DNA from: Diphasiastrum complanatum
Taxonomy: Eukaryota > Streptophyta > Lycopodiopsida > Lycopodiales > Lycopodiaceae
DNA length: 64,000 nt
Assembly (NCBI GenBank): GCA_029204225.1
Contig: CM055096.1
Location: 35,832,611 to 35,896,610 of the forward strand
Direction of reading: 5' to 3'
Part shown: positions 11,137 through 22,739 of the stretch, piece after piece
Numbering within the stretch: the first letter of the stretch is position 1
Layout of the letters: each line of letters opens with the position of its first letter
Translations under genes and position numbers: made by a program
The notes under the pieces: model-generated
What the model was told of the DNA's origin: nothing
Databases searched by the model: none
Seen by the model: only the letters and a program-made list of their open reading frames with translations

Positions 11137-12524
11137 AGATTACATGGCTTTGAAATTGGGATGACCCAATCTCTTGTGCCACAGATCATCTTGTAGAGCC
11201 TTGGTCGCATAAGCAATATCTTAAATGTTAGCACTCTCCCTAGAATCTAGTTTGTACAACTTACCAATTCTAGATCCTCTAGCAATAACTTCATTTTCTC
11301 TTGAGATTATACACTTGTCAATTTGAAACTTGACATCCAATCCACTATCAAACAACTGTCCTACACTAATGAGATTCTTAGTCAATCTAGGTACATACTA
11401 TACATCATGCAAGCAAAATTTTTTTGATGATGATGCATGCAATAGAGTGCTACCTATTCCTTCAATCCTACACTCTACATCATTAGTAGTATAGATTGAC
11501 CTTTTTGCACCTAGATATGACATGAGATTAGTGAAAGAGTTCCTAGAACTAGACATATGGGAACTAGCCCCACTATCTATCCACCAAACTTCTTCATTCT
11601 TAAAAGGAAAAGATGAAAAAGTAGACATCATTAATGAATCCTCTCTTTCACTCTCTACACCCTCACACTCATCCTCATTGGTAAGGTTAGCTTGCTTAGA
11701 TCGATTCTTCTTCTTGAAACAGTTTGATGCATAGTGTCCTTTCTTGCCATAGAAAAAACACTTGATCTTTGACAGCTTCTTCTTGCCATTGGATGTTGCA
11801 CCTTGTGAGGACTGATCCTCACCACCTTCTTTGGCTTTGTCCTTCTTGAAGTGTTGTTGTCCTTTGCCCTTGTCTCTTGACTTGTCTCTGATGAAGAGTG
11901 CTTTGTCATCTCCACCATCTTTCAATGAAAGTCTGTTGATCCTCAGCATCTTGTTCTCTTGCCTGCTTTCTTCAGCAATGAGGACACCTTGCAGTGTCTC
12001 CAAGGATGGAAGATCCTCTCTAACAACATAAGTCTGCACAATATTGTCATACTCATCTCTAAGTCCATTTAGGACTACTTGAACAAGTTCAGTGTCCTTA
12101 AGGGCATCACTAATACCAGCTAACTCTTGATGAAGATCCTTAACTCTCATGACATATGATGAAGCACTCTCATCTACTCTTTGATAACTTATATTTGGTT
12201 TCTAAGTGTAAGCAATCTAGAAGTATTTTTGATTTTATAGATTGTTTATAGAGTATCCCGAGCTTCCTTGGTAGTGGTGCATGTACTGATCTCTCTTAAC
12301 ACTTCATTGGTAACATTCATTTTTATAAAATGAAGGGCAATTTTGGTTCTTTTGTGGAATGCTGCAGCCTCCTTAGGTGCAGCAGGTTCTTCTTCAGCTC
12401 CACTCACAATATCTATTACATCCTGTAGAATCAACAATGATTCCATTCTGATCTTCCACATTGCATAATTGGAAGATGTTAATCTCTCACTATGCTCTAA
12501 GAAATGTGAACCAGATGAAGACAT
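11137..12524 (-). pseudogene. Copia C1 gag, protease and pre-integrase region
   Basis: Gag starts MSSSGSHFLEHSERLTSS at 12524 and continues through WKIRMESLLIL and ALHFIKMNVTNEVL. A break near 12160-12245 precedes the second part at 12150-11398 (LVQVVLNGLRDEYDNIVQTY, GVLIAEESRQENKMLRINR). The zinc knuckle is CFFYGKKGHYASNC, with Tyr at the second Cys. The protease active site is WWIDSGASSHMSS. The pre-integrase part at 11234-11137 is frame-shifted (DDLWHKRLGHPNFK in the restored reading of single codons). One or more frameshifts and a stop near 11400 separate protease from integrase. Confidence 0.85.
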
Positions 12525-13028
12525 CTTCTTGGTGAGAAATGCTAGTAATGATAAAAAATGGAACTGAAAGAATGGTGCTTGCTATCTCAATCTAGGATCT
12601 AACACAGATGTTGATCCACCCTATGAAATCTAGCAACAGATATGAGAACAAATTCTCAATATAGAAAATCAATCTATCTTGAATTTGGATCTTGCTTCAG
12701 TCACAAGAGAAGAAGCACATGCAAGCATGAAGTCTATTTCTCCCATGAGTTTCAATGTACTGACAAACTCTCTAGGAACTTACTTTCAACTCAAACACAG
12801 TAATATGTGTGAAATGAAAAGTCTAAGACCTCAGAACACTCACTTCTATCCAATTCTACTTGATTGACAATGAAAATTGATGAAAAAGACAGATGTGTGC
12901 TCACTTTGGCATATCCCATGAGTTGAGTACCCTCTGAAACTCTCTGATTGCCTAAAATTCTTCTAAAAACAAATCAAATTGCTAGAAACAAGAGCAACAC
13001 ATTCTATTCTCCAATACCTACCAATTCA

Positions 13029-13629
13029 TAGTTTCTCCTGTTAGGAACTGTATATATAATATATTTCGGGCACAAATACAAGACTAGTGCTGATCTGTGC
13101 GTGCAGAAAAGTGCCAAATATTGTTGATCAATGGCCTTTCTAATGCAGCAAGAGTGTTTTTGGGATTGTGGCTTGGATCCAATAAGGATCAATCCTGACA
13201 TAGCCCTCCAGTCAGAAAAAGATGATGGCCCGACTCTACTACAGAGCGGCCTTCATGTCATCACGTAATGTCACTATGATAGAAGACTGATAGGAAATGG
13301 GCTTCATAGAAAAGATGCGGGATTACCTAGGGCCGTTATCCTATGGAAGTAGGGTACGCTTCCAAGTCTTTGAGGCCCTAGGATGAAAAATGAGTTTCGA
13401 GAAAGCGGGTTGCATGATAACAAGGTGAGCAGGACTCGCAAGAGGCTTTCAAGAGGGCTGGAATGTAGCGGCCATTGAGGGATCCCCATTTTTGCAGAAC
13501 AGTTTTGCAGATAATAAGCACCTAGTTTTACGGAAGTGAATGAAGATCCATGTTTTTCCAAGTGCCAAGCGGAATGACATCACCTGACTTGTGTTGCAGT
13601 GGATCCTGCAACAGATTAGGGGTGGATAA
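13029..13629. other. Unassigned stretch between C1 and repeat E1
   Basis: About 600 bases with mixed composition. It has no long ORF of recognisable content, no RNA gene and no match that I could see to the rest of the window. It abuts the abrupt end of the C1 leader. Confidence 0.3.
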
Positions 13630-14226
13630 TGTTAGCGGATTCCAGAGAATCCCCAGATGCTGAGCCAAGCTGAAGACACAGAGTATCTCTCAACCATGGC
13701 CGAGGAGGTCTCAAAAGGAGGTGAGCAGAAGAAGCTGAGAGCTGAGCATGAGAGCTGAGGATTACTAGCTAGGATTATAGTTATTTTCTATGTGAGCCTA
13801 CATGGTGTATCCCAGAGATGGAATGACCATGTAGGGGCTAGTAATGTTCCTAGGCAATGTAAATAAGTGTAGACCCCCTTAAATAACTTAGAGTGAGCCA
13901 CCTTTTGATGGTGACCTCTAGCCCCCCTCTCTTGTGAGGGAGCTTTTATTGTATTGTCATCTCTCTTGATTGAGTAAAGAAGATCCTCCACAAGTTCTTG
14001 GCAATTGAGAAGCTCCTTGTTCATGGCTATCTTCTTGAGTGAAATTCCTATGAACATGTTCTGATTTCTTGTTGTGAATGTAGATTAATTAGATTTCTTG
14101 CTTACTTTCTTGCAATGTGGAATGTAGATGTGGATTAACTTCCTTGTTTCTTGATTTTGTAGTTTCACCATGCAGGTAAACTATATAGACTGAGATTGTG
14201 GATCTAATCTTGCATATTCACTAACA
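13630..14226 (+). repeat. LTR-like repeat E1
   Basis: It starts TGTTAG and ends CTAACA, a 6-bp inverted terminal pair, and matches a second copy at 27983-28645 in the same orientation over most of its length. Shared landmarks include GAATGACCATGTAGG and GAGCCACCTTTTGATGGTG. No internal coding region, PBS or polypurine tract adjoins it, and the 5-base flanks do not match, so it looks like a solo LTR without a visible target duplication. E1 lacks an approximately 90-bp stretch present in E2. Confidence 0.6.
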
Positions 14227-14722
14227 ATCTTGTCCTTGATTGTTCTTGGGTATTCCAAGCATCAAGAAATGGGTGTTTCTTGATTCTTGGGTTGCTAGAA
14301 TGTTGTTAGGAAGTTAGCTTTCTTGATTCTTGTTTCTTGTTGTGTAGCTTAATCCTGTTGTTGTATTGTTCTCTGATTTCTTAGGATAGTTTGGTAGACA
14401 GATTTGTAGACTTGCTCTCTGTCCAGAACGTTAATCTATGCTTGAGCAGAGTTTGGTTACATGGCTTGTAAATGCATGTAGCTGAGTGAACGTAACCATT
14501 GCATCCCACTAACAGGTTGGGAATACACTTTGCAAACTGAGAAACATTTCTGTCTGGAAACCGTTCTAAACAAGAGGACTTAACTATAAAGAATTGGCTT
14601 CTAGAAACAGGCAAAAACACCCGGTTTCCAAAGCGGTAACCACTTGAGACGTAACAAAGAAGAAGAAGAAAAAAAAAAGCCATGTTCACAAATTCAACAA
14701 GAATTTGTGAACACCCACAATT
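14227..14722. other. Unassigned stretch after repeat E1
   Basis: T-rich sequence with repeated TTTCTTG words around 14227-14340. No coding or RNA feature was recognised. Confidence 0.3.
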
Positions 14723-14956
14723 TTGCCATACGACTGGCATGCCTTCCTCATCCACGAATTAACAATCTCCATCAAACCAAACACTTGTGACCATATTGCA
14801 ACGGGTCCCTTGCTATGTAGCTTCACCTGTGCACTTCTCAAGGCAAAAGTGCACGGCTTCCGCCATTCCAGCCTTTTATCATACATTGTGCCACACACTA
14901 GCCTCTATCCTCCATCCACCGCATCCACATCTGTCCAAATTGTAGTCACTGACATG

Positions 14957-15514
14957 ATGGCCAGCAAAAAAATGTGTGGCGCTGCCCCCTCCTCCTCATC
15001 TCCACCTGCTACCAGATGTCGTACCACCACCACCCCACCAGTAACAGTTCTGGCTTCTACCACTGCCACTTCCTCTTCTTTACAGCCCCCTACCACTGTT
15101 TTTTTTGTCGTTCCTCTTCCTTCTGTTCCTCCCACAACTGTCGCTTCTGTTTTCATTCCCATCTCATCTATAGATACTACTTCTCCCTCTGTTCTATCAT
15201 CTACCACCCCTTCCATTACTATTGCATCTTCTATTACCCCTGTTTCCACCGTTGTCCCTCTCCAGTTCAATCCTGCTGATTCACAGTTGTCTCCGGACAC
15301 CCTGGTGTGGATGCAAGTTATAAACTTTTCACCGCCATGCCAGGCCACTTCAACCCTATCTTCTCCTTCCATCCACAACCACCCTACAGTTTTCCTCTAT
15401 CCCCTCCATTCTCTCTTTTGGACAAGCTGTCCCCATTCCTGTCTCCACTTTTGTTCCTCCTACACCACCCACTTCTCCATCAAAGGCTGCCGAGGGCGAC
15501 CAACCGTTGCCTGA
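14957..15514 (+). pseudogene. Ser/Thr/Pro-rich N-terminal part of an unrecognised gene
   Basis: An open frame from the ATG at 14957 (MMASKKMCGAAPSSSS) encodes a strongly Ser, Thr, Pro and Val rich, low-complexity sequence (TTPPVTVLASTTATSSS, SVLSSTTPSITIASS). It is C-rich on the plus strand. The frame continues upstream to 14723 without a convincing start. It cannot be assigned to a family. It is placed with the downstream acidic, coiled-coil and Trp-rich segments because together they resemble one long decayed protein, but the joins are by frameshift and this grouping is inference. Confidence 0.35.
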
Positions 15515-17212
15515 TGACGCATTTGTACAAATTGTCTTTATTCCATCACCAGATCATGTAGATCCCACCGCACCAGATGACAAGAGATCACCGGAGAAAC
15601 TCATAGAGGAGGACGACGACGACACTGTACAGGTCGTCGGGGCCACTACCTCACAAGCCCCTACAAGCTCAGTGTATCGACTGCTCCAACGGACCTAACG
15701 ACGACCTACCAAGCCTTGGAGACGTGCAAAAATCACAAAGTTGTAGCATGAGCTGATCATCGCTCAACAACACGAACAAGACGGGCACTGGGAGATCACG
15801 AAACTGCAGCAAAATGAGGACGGCCTCAATCAGTATATCTAGAGCCTCTCCAAAGCGCTGACGGATGTCTCCACAAAGGTGCAGGAGCTTCAGTCTGAAG
15901 TGTCCCAACGACTTGCCCCCTCCAAGCGCAACTCCAGATATATAAAGCAGAAAATACACGCTTGGGAGCGGAGCTGCAAGCACTGCAAAGTGAAAAACTA
16001 GTCTGGTTAGCTCAATCCGCACCTGATTCAAGGCCACTCTCTCAAGCAGAGATGAATCTTTTCAGGCATCAGGTGTAGGTCTACAGTCAAACTCTGAACA
16101 GCTACTAGGCGGAGTTCCGATCGGGCCAACGCAACTCAGGAGCTCATCCAGGTCAAACAAGCCCTCAGGGCCTGTCAAAAATTTATGGAATAGAAGGCTC
16201 AGCAAACCCCGGTGGTAATTCCAATTCCACCTCTCTTTGATGCTGCCCAGACAAGCACAAGCCAAGATCAAGGCTAGCAGGCAGCAGGGGACACAAGCCC
16301 AGGGGTCAGAAGGGCAAGACCAAGGGCCTCCCAATACTGGCGCTGAGATGGAGGACCAAGGCCAAGACACGGGTCCCAACCATAAGCCACGGGGAAGGAC
16401 AAGCCTCCTCATCAAAAGGCTCGCACTCTATATCTGCCAGTTGGGCTTTCAGATGCCCCAAGTCCGTGGAGGAGAAAATCAACAAATTCTTATCCAAATA
16501 TCCCCACGAGTCTTCAAGACACAGTTGGCAGATATCATTTTCAGCGCAAACTATCAAGGGAAACAAGCTGCAGGCACTCCCCGCCCTCTTACCACAACCA
16601 AAGTGGCGTCACCAGCTCTTTGAGCATGACCCTGCGTCCATCAGGGCTTATGTGACAAGTCCTCAACAACTTCGGGTAAACGTCCATTTCCTGCCATATC
16701 TACGACGAACCAAATGGGCGGAATGCGGCACCCCAATGGACAAAATCATGCTCAACAACTGCAATTGGCCAAAAATCAACTCCGAGCATGGCTGGACAAT
16801 GGTTGTAAATGCCCAAAGGGCTCTCAGCAAATTTTCCACTGAGTATTTCAATTGTCCAGATCCAACAGCCCGCGCGGCAGCAACTTACGCCCAGGACTTG
16901 GAATATCTTATGGGAATCGAGACCAAGTGGGATAACTTTCTCCCACCAATTTGTTTCGATCTTAATAAGGCATTGGCCTCAGATCGTGTGGAGGATTAGC
17001 TGCCAATCGCTCATGTGTATTACCGAGCCGGCCTTCTGGGCCACCCCTGGACGAGCCATTTCCAAGTTCGGATCGATCAACGATGGATCATCGGCGTCCA
17101 CAAGTCCCTACACACAAGTAAGGACTTGAATAATATTGGTAGAATCACCTTTATGGAAGACGTAACGACATACCTGATCAACCAGTGGCGAGCCAAATGC
17201 TCACTTTACTAA
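15507..17212 (+). pseudogene. Unrecognised decayed gene: acidic region, coiled coil, Trp-rich C-terminal domain
   Basis: I do not recognise this protein. In order: an acidic segment (KLIEEDDDDTVQVVG, 15507-15698), a basic patch (RRPTKPWRRAKITKL) past one stop, a coiled-coil-like segment (IIAQQHEQDGHWEITKLQQ, LTDVSTKVQELQSEVSQRL) to about 16020, a Gln-rich linker in shifting frames, and from 16466 to 17212 one frame of 249 codons interrupted by a single TAG at 16997-16999. This last part has balanced composition with many Trp, Pro and aromatic residues (PKWRHQLFEHDPASIRAY, NSEHGWTMVVNAQ, TKWDNFLPPICFDLNKAL, RAGLLGHPWTSHFQVRID), unlike random ORFs. Possible AATAAA signals follow at about 17287 and 17304. 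It could be gag of an unidentified element or a dead host gene. Confidence 0.45.
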
Positions 17213-19411
17213 ACCGGTAGAGTGCCGAGGGACTGGCACTACTTCAGGCCGTGGGTCCTATTGGGGGTATTCCCAGCATAGAGCGAATAAAGAAAGTGAG
17301 TCAATAAATGTGTTGCGAGGGCATGGCTTCCTGTTGTAAAGTTACCTTTACAAGCCTTACTTCCGGCGCCACCGGCACTAGTATTGTCCCTGGCGCGAGC
17401 AGCACCCCTGCTGCTCCCGGCACCCGGTGCCACTGTGACCAGAATCCAGCCGGCACCAAGTTCCTATGGCTGAAAATCTTTGATCGGTTCTAGCGAAGTC
17501 CAGAGAGCTCAGATCGATGTGCAATCACCTCACACGATCTAGGCATGATTAAAGGAAGCCTGGGGATCAATAAATTCTAGAGAGAGAAAGTGACTTTCTA
17601 GAGAGAGAAAATCCTAGAGAGAGAAAACGTGCTTTACCAGCCTGGGTAGAGTACTTGGTATGAGGGGAGGTGGCAATTCGTGCAAGATGTAGTTTATATT
17701 ATTAAAATATTATAACACTAAAACTTTTGACTTGCCATAACTTTTTAATCGTAGCTCAAAAGTATGTCATCTAACATATCATTGGAAAGCCCTTGTCAAG
17801 CGCTTTCCAATGCACCAAACTTCGCTAAATTTGGATTTACCACTAAAAAGTTATGTCATTTTTAGTGTGGAATCAAAATGTGGAATCAAAAAATTACGTT
17901 ACATAGATTTCAAATTTGAGTGTTTTGATTGGTCCATGTGTGAGAAAAAATATAAAAAGAATCTTTACAAAGGGTCTTTTTTGGATTTAGAACTCCTCTA
18001 ATGACCACTTGGCCCACACATTTCGTTAATTGTCCGTAAATTGCCCAAACTTTGCTGTTAGGATTTCTTTGACTCCTTGACACTGAATCCATATTTTCCG
18101 GTCTCGTTTTCACCCGAAATTTTTTTTTCTTGGTTTTTTCTTCTGTGGTTGACTTTTTCGGCATTCATGACTAGGGCTCCCACGACAACATGGTTTCCCT
18201 AAAAAATACACTGAGTGATCATATATTAGTAAAAATGGACTCAGTACATGGTGAGATTTTAGCACAGTCATACTAGCTATTATTTTACAACTGGCCAATT
18301 TTTTAAAAAGCCATAAAATATTTACCGGCCATTTCTAAGGCCGCAAAATTTGCTCTACCCTCATTTAGGGCAGGCTGAGACCCAATTCTAGATGGACCGG
18401 CACTCTTGGCTCGGTCTTACAAAACTTGACCACAAAATATTTTTGACGGTTTTTTCGAAAGTTAGTTTCTTACTTTTAAACTATGTCTAGCCACTTTAGG
18501 ACGGGCTGGGACCCAGACCTAAGGCAAATTTGTGCCGATTTTTCTCTAATAACCGAGCTTTACATGCCGGGTTTTTCAATTATTGCAAACTTAAATTTCA
18601 ATAGTAGCCCGATTTTTCGTGCGAAAATATCGACTAACATTCGCGACTACCACTGGGTAGTATGGTCCCCATACGACGGACCCAGAGTCTCTGCTTTCGT
18701 AGACCAGCTCCTGGTGGTGGATCAAGTTTAGTGGGCTCAACACCCTTGCTAGGTGATGCTAACCACAATGAGTTGGTAGGATGTCTTCAACAACTTCCTA
18801 CCCAAAGGCCATCGATTTAGCCCTTAGGATCCATCTGCAACCGGATTGGATTTAACCACAGAGCTTTGAACAATTTGGTGTCTTCATACCTGCAAAAACC
18901 CACCTGTGACCTACATGGCAAATGCTCCCAATTCCATCAGATTAAGACAATGCCCATTTTCAGACCCATGCACGAGAGGATATGCAAATGCAAATCTCAA
19001 GATTGGAGATAGGATGATATGGATGCAAGTCAACAGTATTGTGTCTAACACCGTGTCATTGATGTGTGTGTGAATGTATACACGATGAGGCTTTAGTGCC
19101 CCAACTCTGAAACCGGTCCAGACTGGTGATTACCAATTCTTTTCTTGTTCAGACATTCAACTTATACTCTCTAAGAACTGATTCACAGGGAATAACCATC
19201 TAGTCTCCTCTCTGTATTGACTCTTTATCGCAGTTCTTTCCCAGTTTATTGAAAAATCCTTACACCAAAAAAAATGGTGCCATTTGGACACCACCACATT
19301 ATTTGTCTCTGACTAATATCCTTGGCCAAAAAATAAAAAACAAAAAACATCCAAGTTACCAAAGAGTCCAAGAGGCCTACATACCTAATCCTAAGGTACT
19401 CTAGATTTGCT
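17213..19411. other. Unassigned stretch and possible leader of gypsy F
   Basis: No gene recognised. Contents include a GC-rich patch at 17360-17460, three copies of a CTAGAGAGAGAAA word at 17577-17626, AT-rich DNA to 18470, and two diverged copies of a 45-base segment at about 18349 and 18477 (GGGCTGGGACCCAG core). Near 19275 a TGGTGCCATTTGGACACC stretch weakly resembles a gypsy primer-binding site. The final few hundred bases probably form the untranslated leader of the gypsy gag at 19412. Confidence 0.35.
17577..17626 (+). repeat. Short repeat, three CTAGAGAGAGAAA copies
   Basis: CTAGAGAGAGAAA occurs three times in about 50 bases with short spacers. Function unknown. Confidence 0.6.
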
Positions 19412-21472
19412 ATGGATCGTCCTTACGATCCGAATTCCACAGAAGACTATCCACCAGAGATGGTCTCTCCATCTACTAAACAGGCTCGATTCAATAGATA
19501 TTCTAGGATGAAGTCCCAAATCCATGAGCCATCAACCAACCCATTTGATAGATGGGAACCCATGCGAGCTGAAGTTCCATATGATCGACCACACTTTCAT
19601 GCTGCAGAATCTTCACATGGACGAGCTCACTTAAACGGAGCTTTTGAAAATAATGTTCCGCGTACTGAAAAACGTACTCCCAAGTTAGATTTACCTAAGT
19701 ACGACAGCAACACTGACCCTCAAAGATTTCTTCAAGTCTTTGAGAATGCATGTGATGTCTATGGCGAGACATCACCAAAAGCCATGGTTCGGCTCTTCTC
19801 GATGACCATGATCGATTGAACATGAGAATGGTTTTTTAACCTTGATCATGATGATAAACGAGACTGGTCACTCTTGAAGGAAGCCTTCATCAAATGTTTT
19901 AAGCCATTTTGTTTGATCGAAGTCCTTTTATCAAGCTGAGTAACATCAAAATGACAAAAGATGAGAAAGTACATCACTACATGAAAGGATTTAAGAGATT
20001 AAAAAGTCAGGTACAAGAACAACCAACCGCATCTATGCTCATCATTTGGTTCCTCGTTGGACTCCCACGATGGATAGAACGTGAACTTCACTCCAATGAT
20101 GAATACACATCATTGAAACAAGCAATGTCTGATGCCATTCGGGAAGAGGACGAGGGATCATATGTTGATGAGCCACATGAATGGAGAGCATATCATGCTG
20201 TCCAGGAAGCTCGACCAAATGAGAAAACACGAGAACAGTTATGGAAAACACAAATGGAGTTTCCAGCAACACCAGCAATAGATGGAGAAACTCACAAAAG
20301 AGTTTCAAAACACTCTGAAGTCTATCCAAAGCTCGATGTCGGGTCAGTTACTCACTAGCCAAATCCACCATAGATGAGAGAATACATGGTGCCCTCACTG
20401 TTGAGGTGCACACAATGGCAATGAGTGCCCATCATACCAACCGGTCCCAGATACTTCCTTGATCAAATGCGACATCTGTGACTTTATGGGTCATACCTCA
20501 CTCTATTGGTATTATAACCCGAGGAACCAGCCTCAAACCAATCAAGGGGACATTATCAACCTCCTTGACAACAGTTTGTTTCACAAAATCAAATCAACAT
20601 TATCCACCATGAAACAACCAAGTCCATATACAAGAGTTGACCAGACAATCTAGACATGAACCTCAACCACAGCTGGCGCTCTTAGGACCACCTCCAAGGG
20701 GACAACCTGATCTAGGAGCACAAAAACAAAGACACCCTCGAGAATCTGCACAAACACATCTTGTAGATAACTCCTACGATCACTCATATAATCATGATAC
20801 AACACTCCCATCCGCTAGTTCTCAACCATATCAAACCGACAACTCATGCTTGTGCAAATGGGATGAGTATTCCACACCACCAAAAAATCCAGCACAGCTA
20901 GCCATCCAACATGGTTATGCTATTGCCACAGGACCAATGAGCAACCGCTGTTTTATTTGTGACAAAACTGGCCACTTCATGGCTGACTGTAAATTTAAGA
21001 ACCAATACCATGCGGAGTGTCCAGACTGTGTTCACAACACAATTTTAAAGACTGTCCTAAACAGCCTAATAGAATCCTTCCAGCACATCATATATCATCC
21101 GAACCTATTAGAGTTCTCACTAGAGCACAACGCCAACACCAAGAACAACAGCAACACATTGCCAAATCAGTTGACCATCCGGGGAGCCCAATGACAGCTT
21201 CCACTTTACCCAAAGATTACCGAGATCCAAAAGTGGAACAACGACAGTACAATGAATTTAGAGATGAGTTTTTACAAGAGGAAGAAAATACAAAAGGTTT
21301 GTTATCTACTCAAATCCCCAAAAAAAAGCAATCCCTACAAGGACTTGAGGTATTCTCTGAACTCCTGCAAGCTCAAATCACCATGCCATTCCATAGCATG
21401 ATAAAATCTTTCACAGGGCTTCAACGCTATATCCATCATAGTTTTCAGCTGCCTCTCATTCTTGACGAATAG
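19412..21472 (+). pseudogene. Gypsy F gag
   Basis: Gag starts MDRPYDPNSTEDYPPEM at 19412. Conserved parts are QIHEPSTNPFDRWEP, shared with the gag start at 28955, then PKLDLPKYDSNTDPQRFLQ, a typical gypsy gag entry motif, and after breaks at 19819 and 19909 FDRSPFIKLSNIKMTKDE and LVGLPRWIERELHS. A zinc knuckle CFICDKTGHFMADC lies near 20960 with all four zinc ligands. Stops or frameshifts occur at about 19819, 20358, 20653 and 21194. Confidence 0.8.
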
Positions 21473-21511
21473 CGCAAACCGGAAGAGATTCCTAAATTTT
21501 CTCAGATTCCT

Positions 21512-22326
21512 ATGAATATGATGAATACAGGGGTTGCTAAGGGGACTAGCATCACCTTGCCTATGACTTATAAGGACTATCCCGCAGTGTCTGCTATCCT
21601 TGGTAGTGGATCAGGCGTCAATATAATGGCTTTGTTGTTGGCAAAGTCATGGGAATTCCATACTCTCGATCAACCACGCTACAAACTGCGCATGGCTGAT
21701 CAGCGAGTCACATATCCTACAGGTCATTTATCAAATATTCAAGTTCGCATTGCAGGTGTCAAATTTACAATCGATTGTGTCGTTCCAGATTTACCAGATG
21801 ATGCCAATACCTATAAACTCCTTCTTGGTACACCCTGGCTACAGATGACAGGTGTTGTACAGGATTGGAAAAGAAGTAAACTAACCTTCGACAATAACGA
21901 AAAATGGGTGACTCGACTGGACATATAAAGCCTGCCAAGGTTTACAATGATTGGTCATCCAACACTTATGACGAATCCAATAGTGTCCAAATCCAACCCC
22001 ACTACCACTATACGAGATCCACAGATATTATAAATTGGGGTCAAGCATTGGCTATTGTTGACTGTGTTGATTCCAATAGATGTTGTATAGAAACCGCTGC
22101 AAAGGATGTGTACATTCTACCATCTTCAACAGACATTGATACACCCATCATTCCGCTTAGAATGATTGACCCTATTCCTATAGCTTGGTGCCCAGGAGAA
22201 CCTAGCGTCTCTACCGCCCATGTTTCGGAAGAAGGTATCCTTCATATGAATGATGTTGAAATGACAGATCAACATGTCCTCCTCTATCTAGATGCCAAAC
22301 CTTATCCGCCAAAATCCATTCCATAG
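21512..22326 (+). pseudogene. Gypsy F aspartic protease region
   Basis: The 21512-21928 frame has a retroviral-like protease fold: ILGSGSGVNIMAL at the active-site position, then RYKLRMADQRV, and LLLGTPWLQ near the end. The active-site triad, normally Asp-Ser/Thr-Gly, reads Gly-Ser-Gly, so the catalytic Asp is lost. The following segment to 22326 is a protease-RT linker in another frame. Confidence 0.75.
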
Positions 22327-22739
22327 GATATATACATGGGATGTGTATCCAGATGAAATCTGGGATACAATCGATGACGACATGATAAGTGAGGCAACAA
22401 CACCGCCCCCACAACAACTAAACAAAAAACTAAATTCATTGATACAAAATCAACCGAGCGTCAAAAACAGATGCATGAGAAGCTTAAACAACCGATTAAG
22501 CCCTTGGCTACACCGACGGAAACCAAACAATTAGACCAAGCTTCCATGTCCGGTAGTGACTCAACGCCGATCTTTGTGGAACCACCTTTTGGTCTTCCAC
22601 AAAAGTTTAAAGATTTCACACTGGATGATGTTGTTATCCAGTTACCATAGCCACATCGGGAACTAACACCAAGTTTCCACTCCTTTGAAGGACCTGCTAA
22701 AACAATCCCATTAAATCTTAAAGATTTTGACGAGGAGAT

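Larger units (their letters stand above)
8903..13028 (-). mobile_element. Ty1/copia retrotransposon C1, 5'-truncated
   Basis: Reading leftward: leader (13028-12525), gag, protease, integrase, RT, RNase H, polypurine tract and 3' LTR. The leader matches the one of C3 (44.27-44.98 kb) up to 13028, then homology stops abruptly; the 5' LTR and PBS are missing. It is the best preserved internal region in the window, with long open stretches, but integrase has lost two catalytic residues by deletion. Confidence 0.88.

Noticed and set aside
13304-13561. 85-codon minus ORF as possible host exon
   Set aside because: No domain, splice pattern or conservation evidence could be seen.
14905-15378. Minus-strand Val/Gly/Glu-rich ORF of 157 codons
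   Set aside because: It is the antisense of the Ser/Thr/Pro-rich plus-strand frame and is explained by the same skewed composition.
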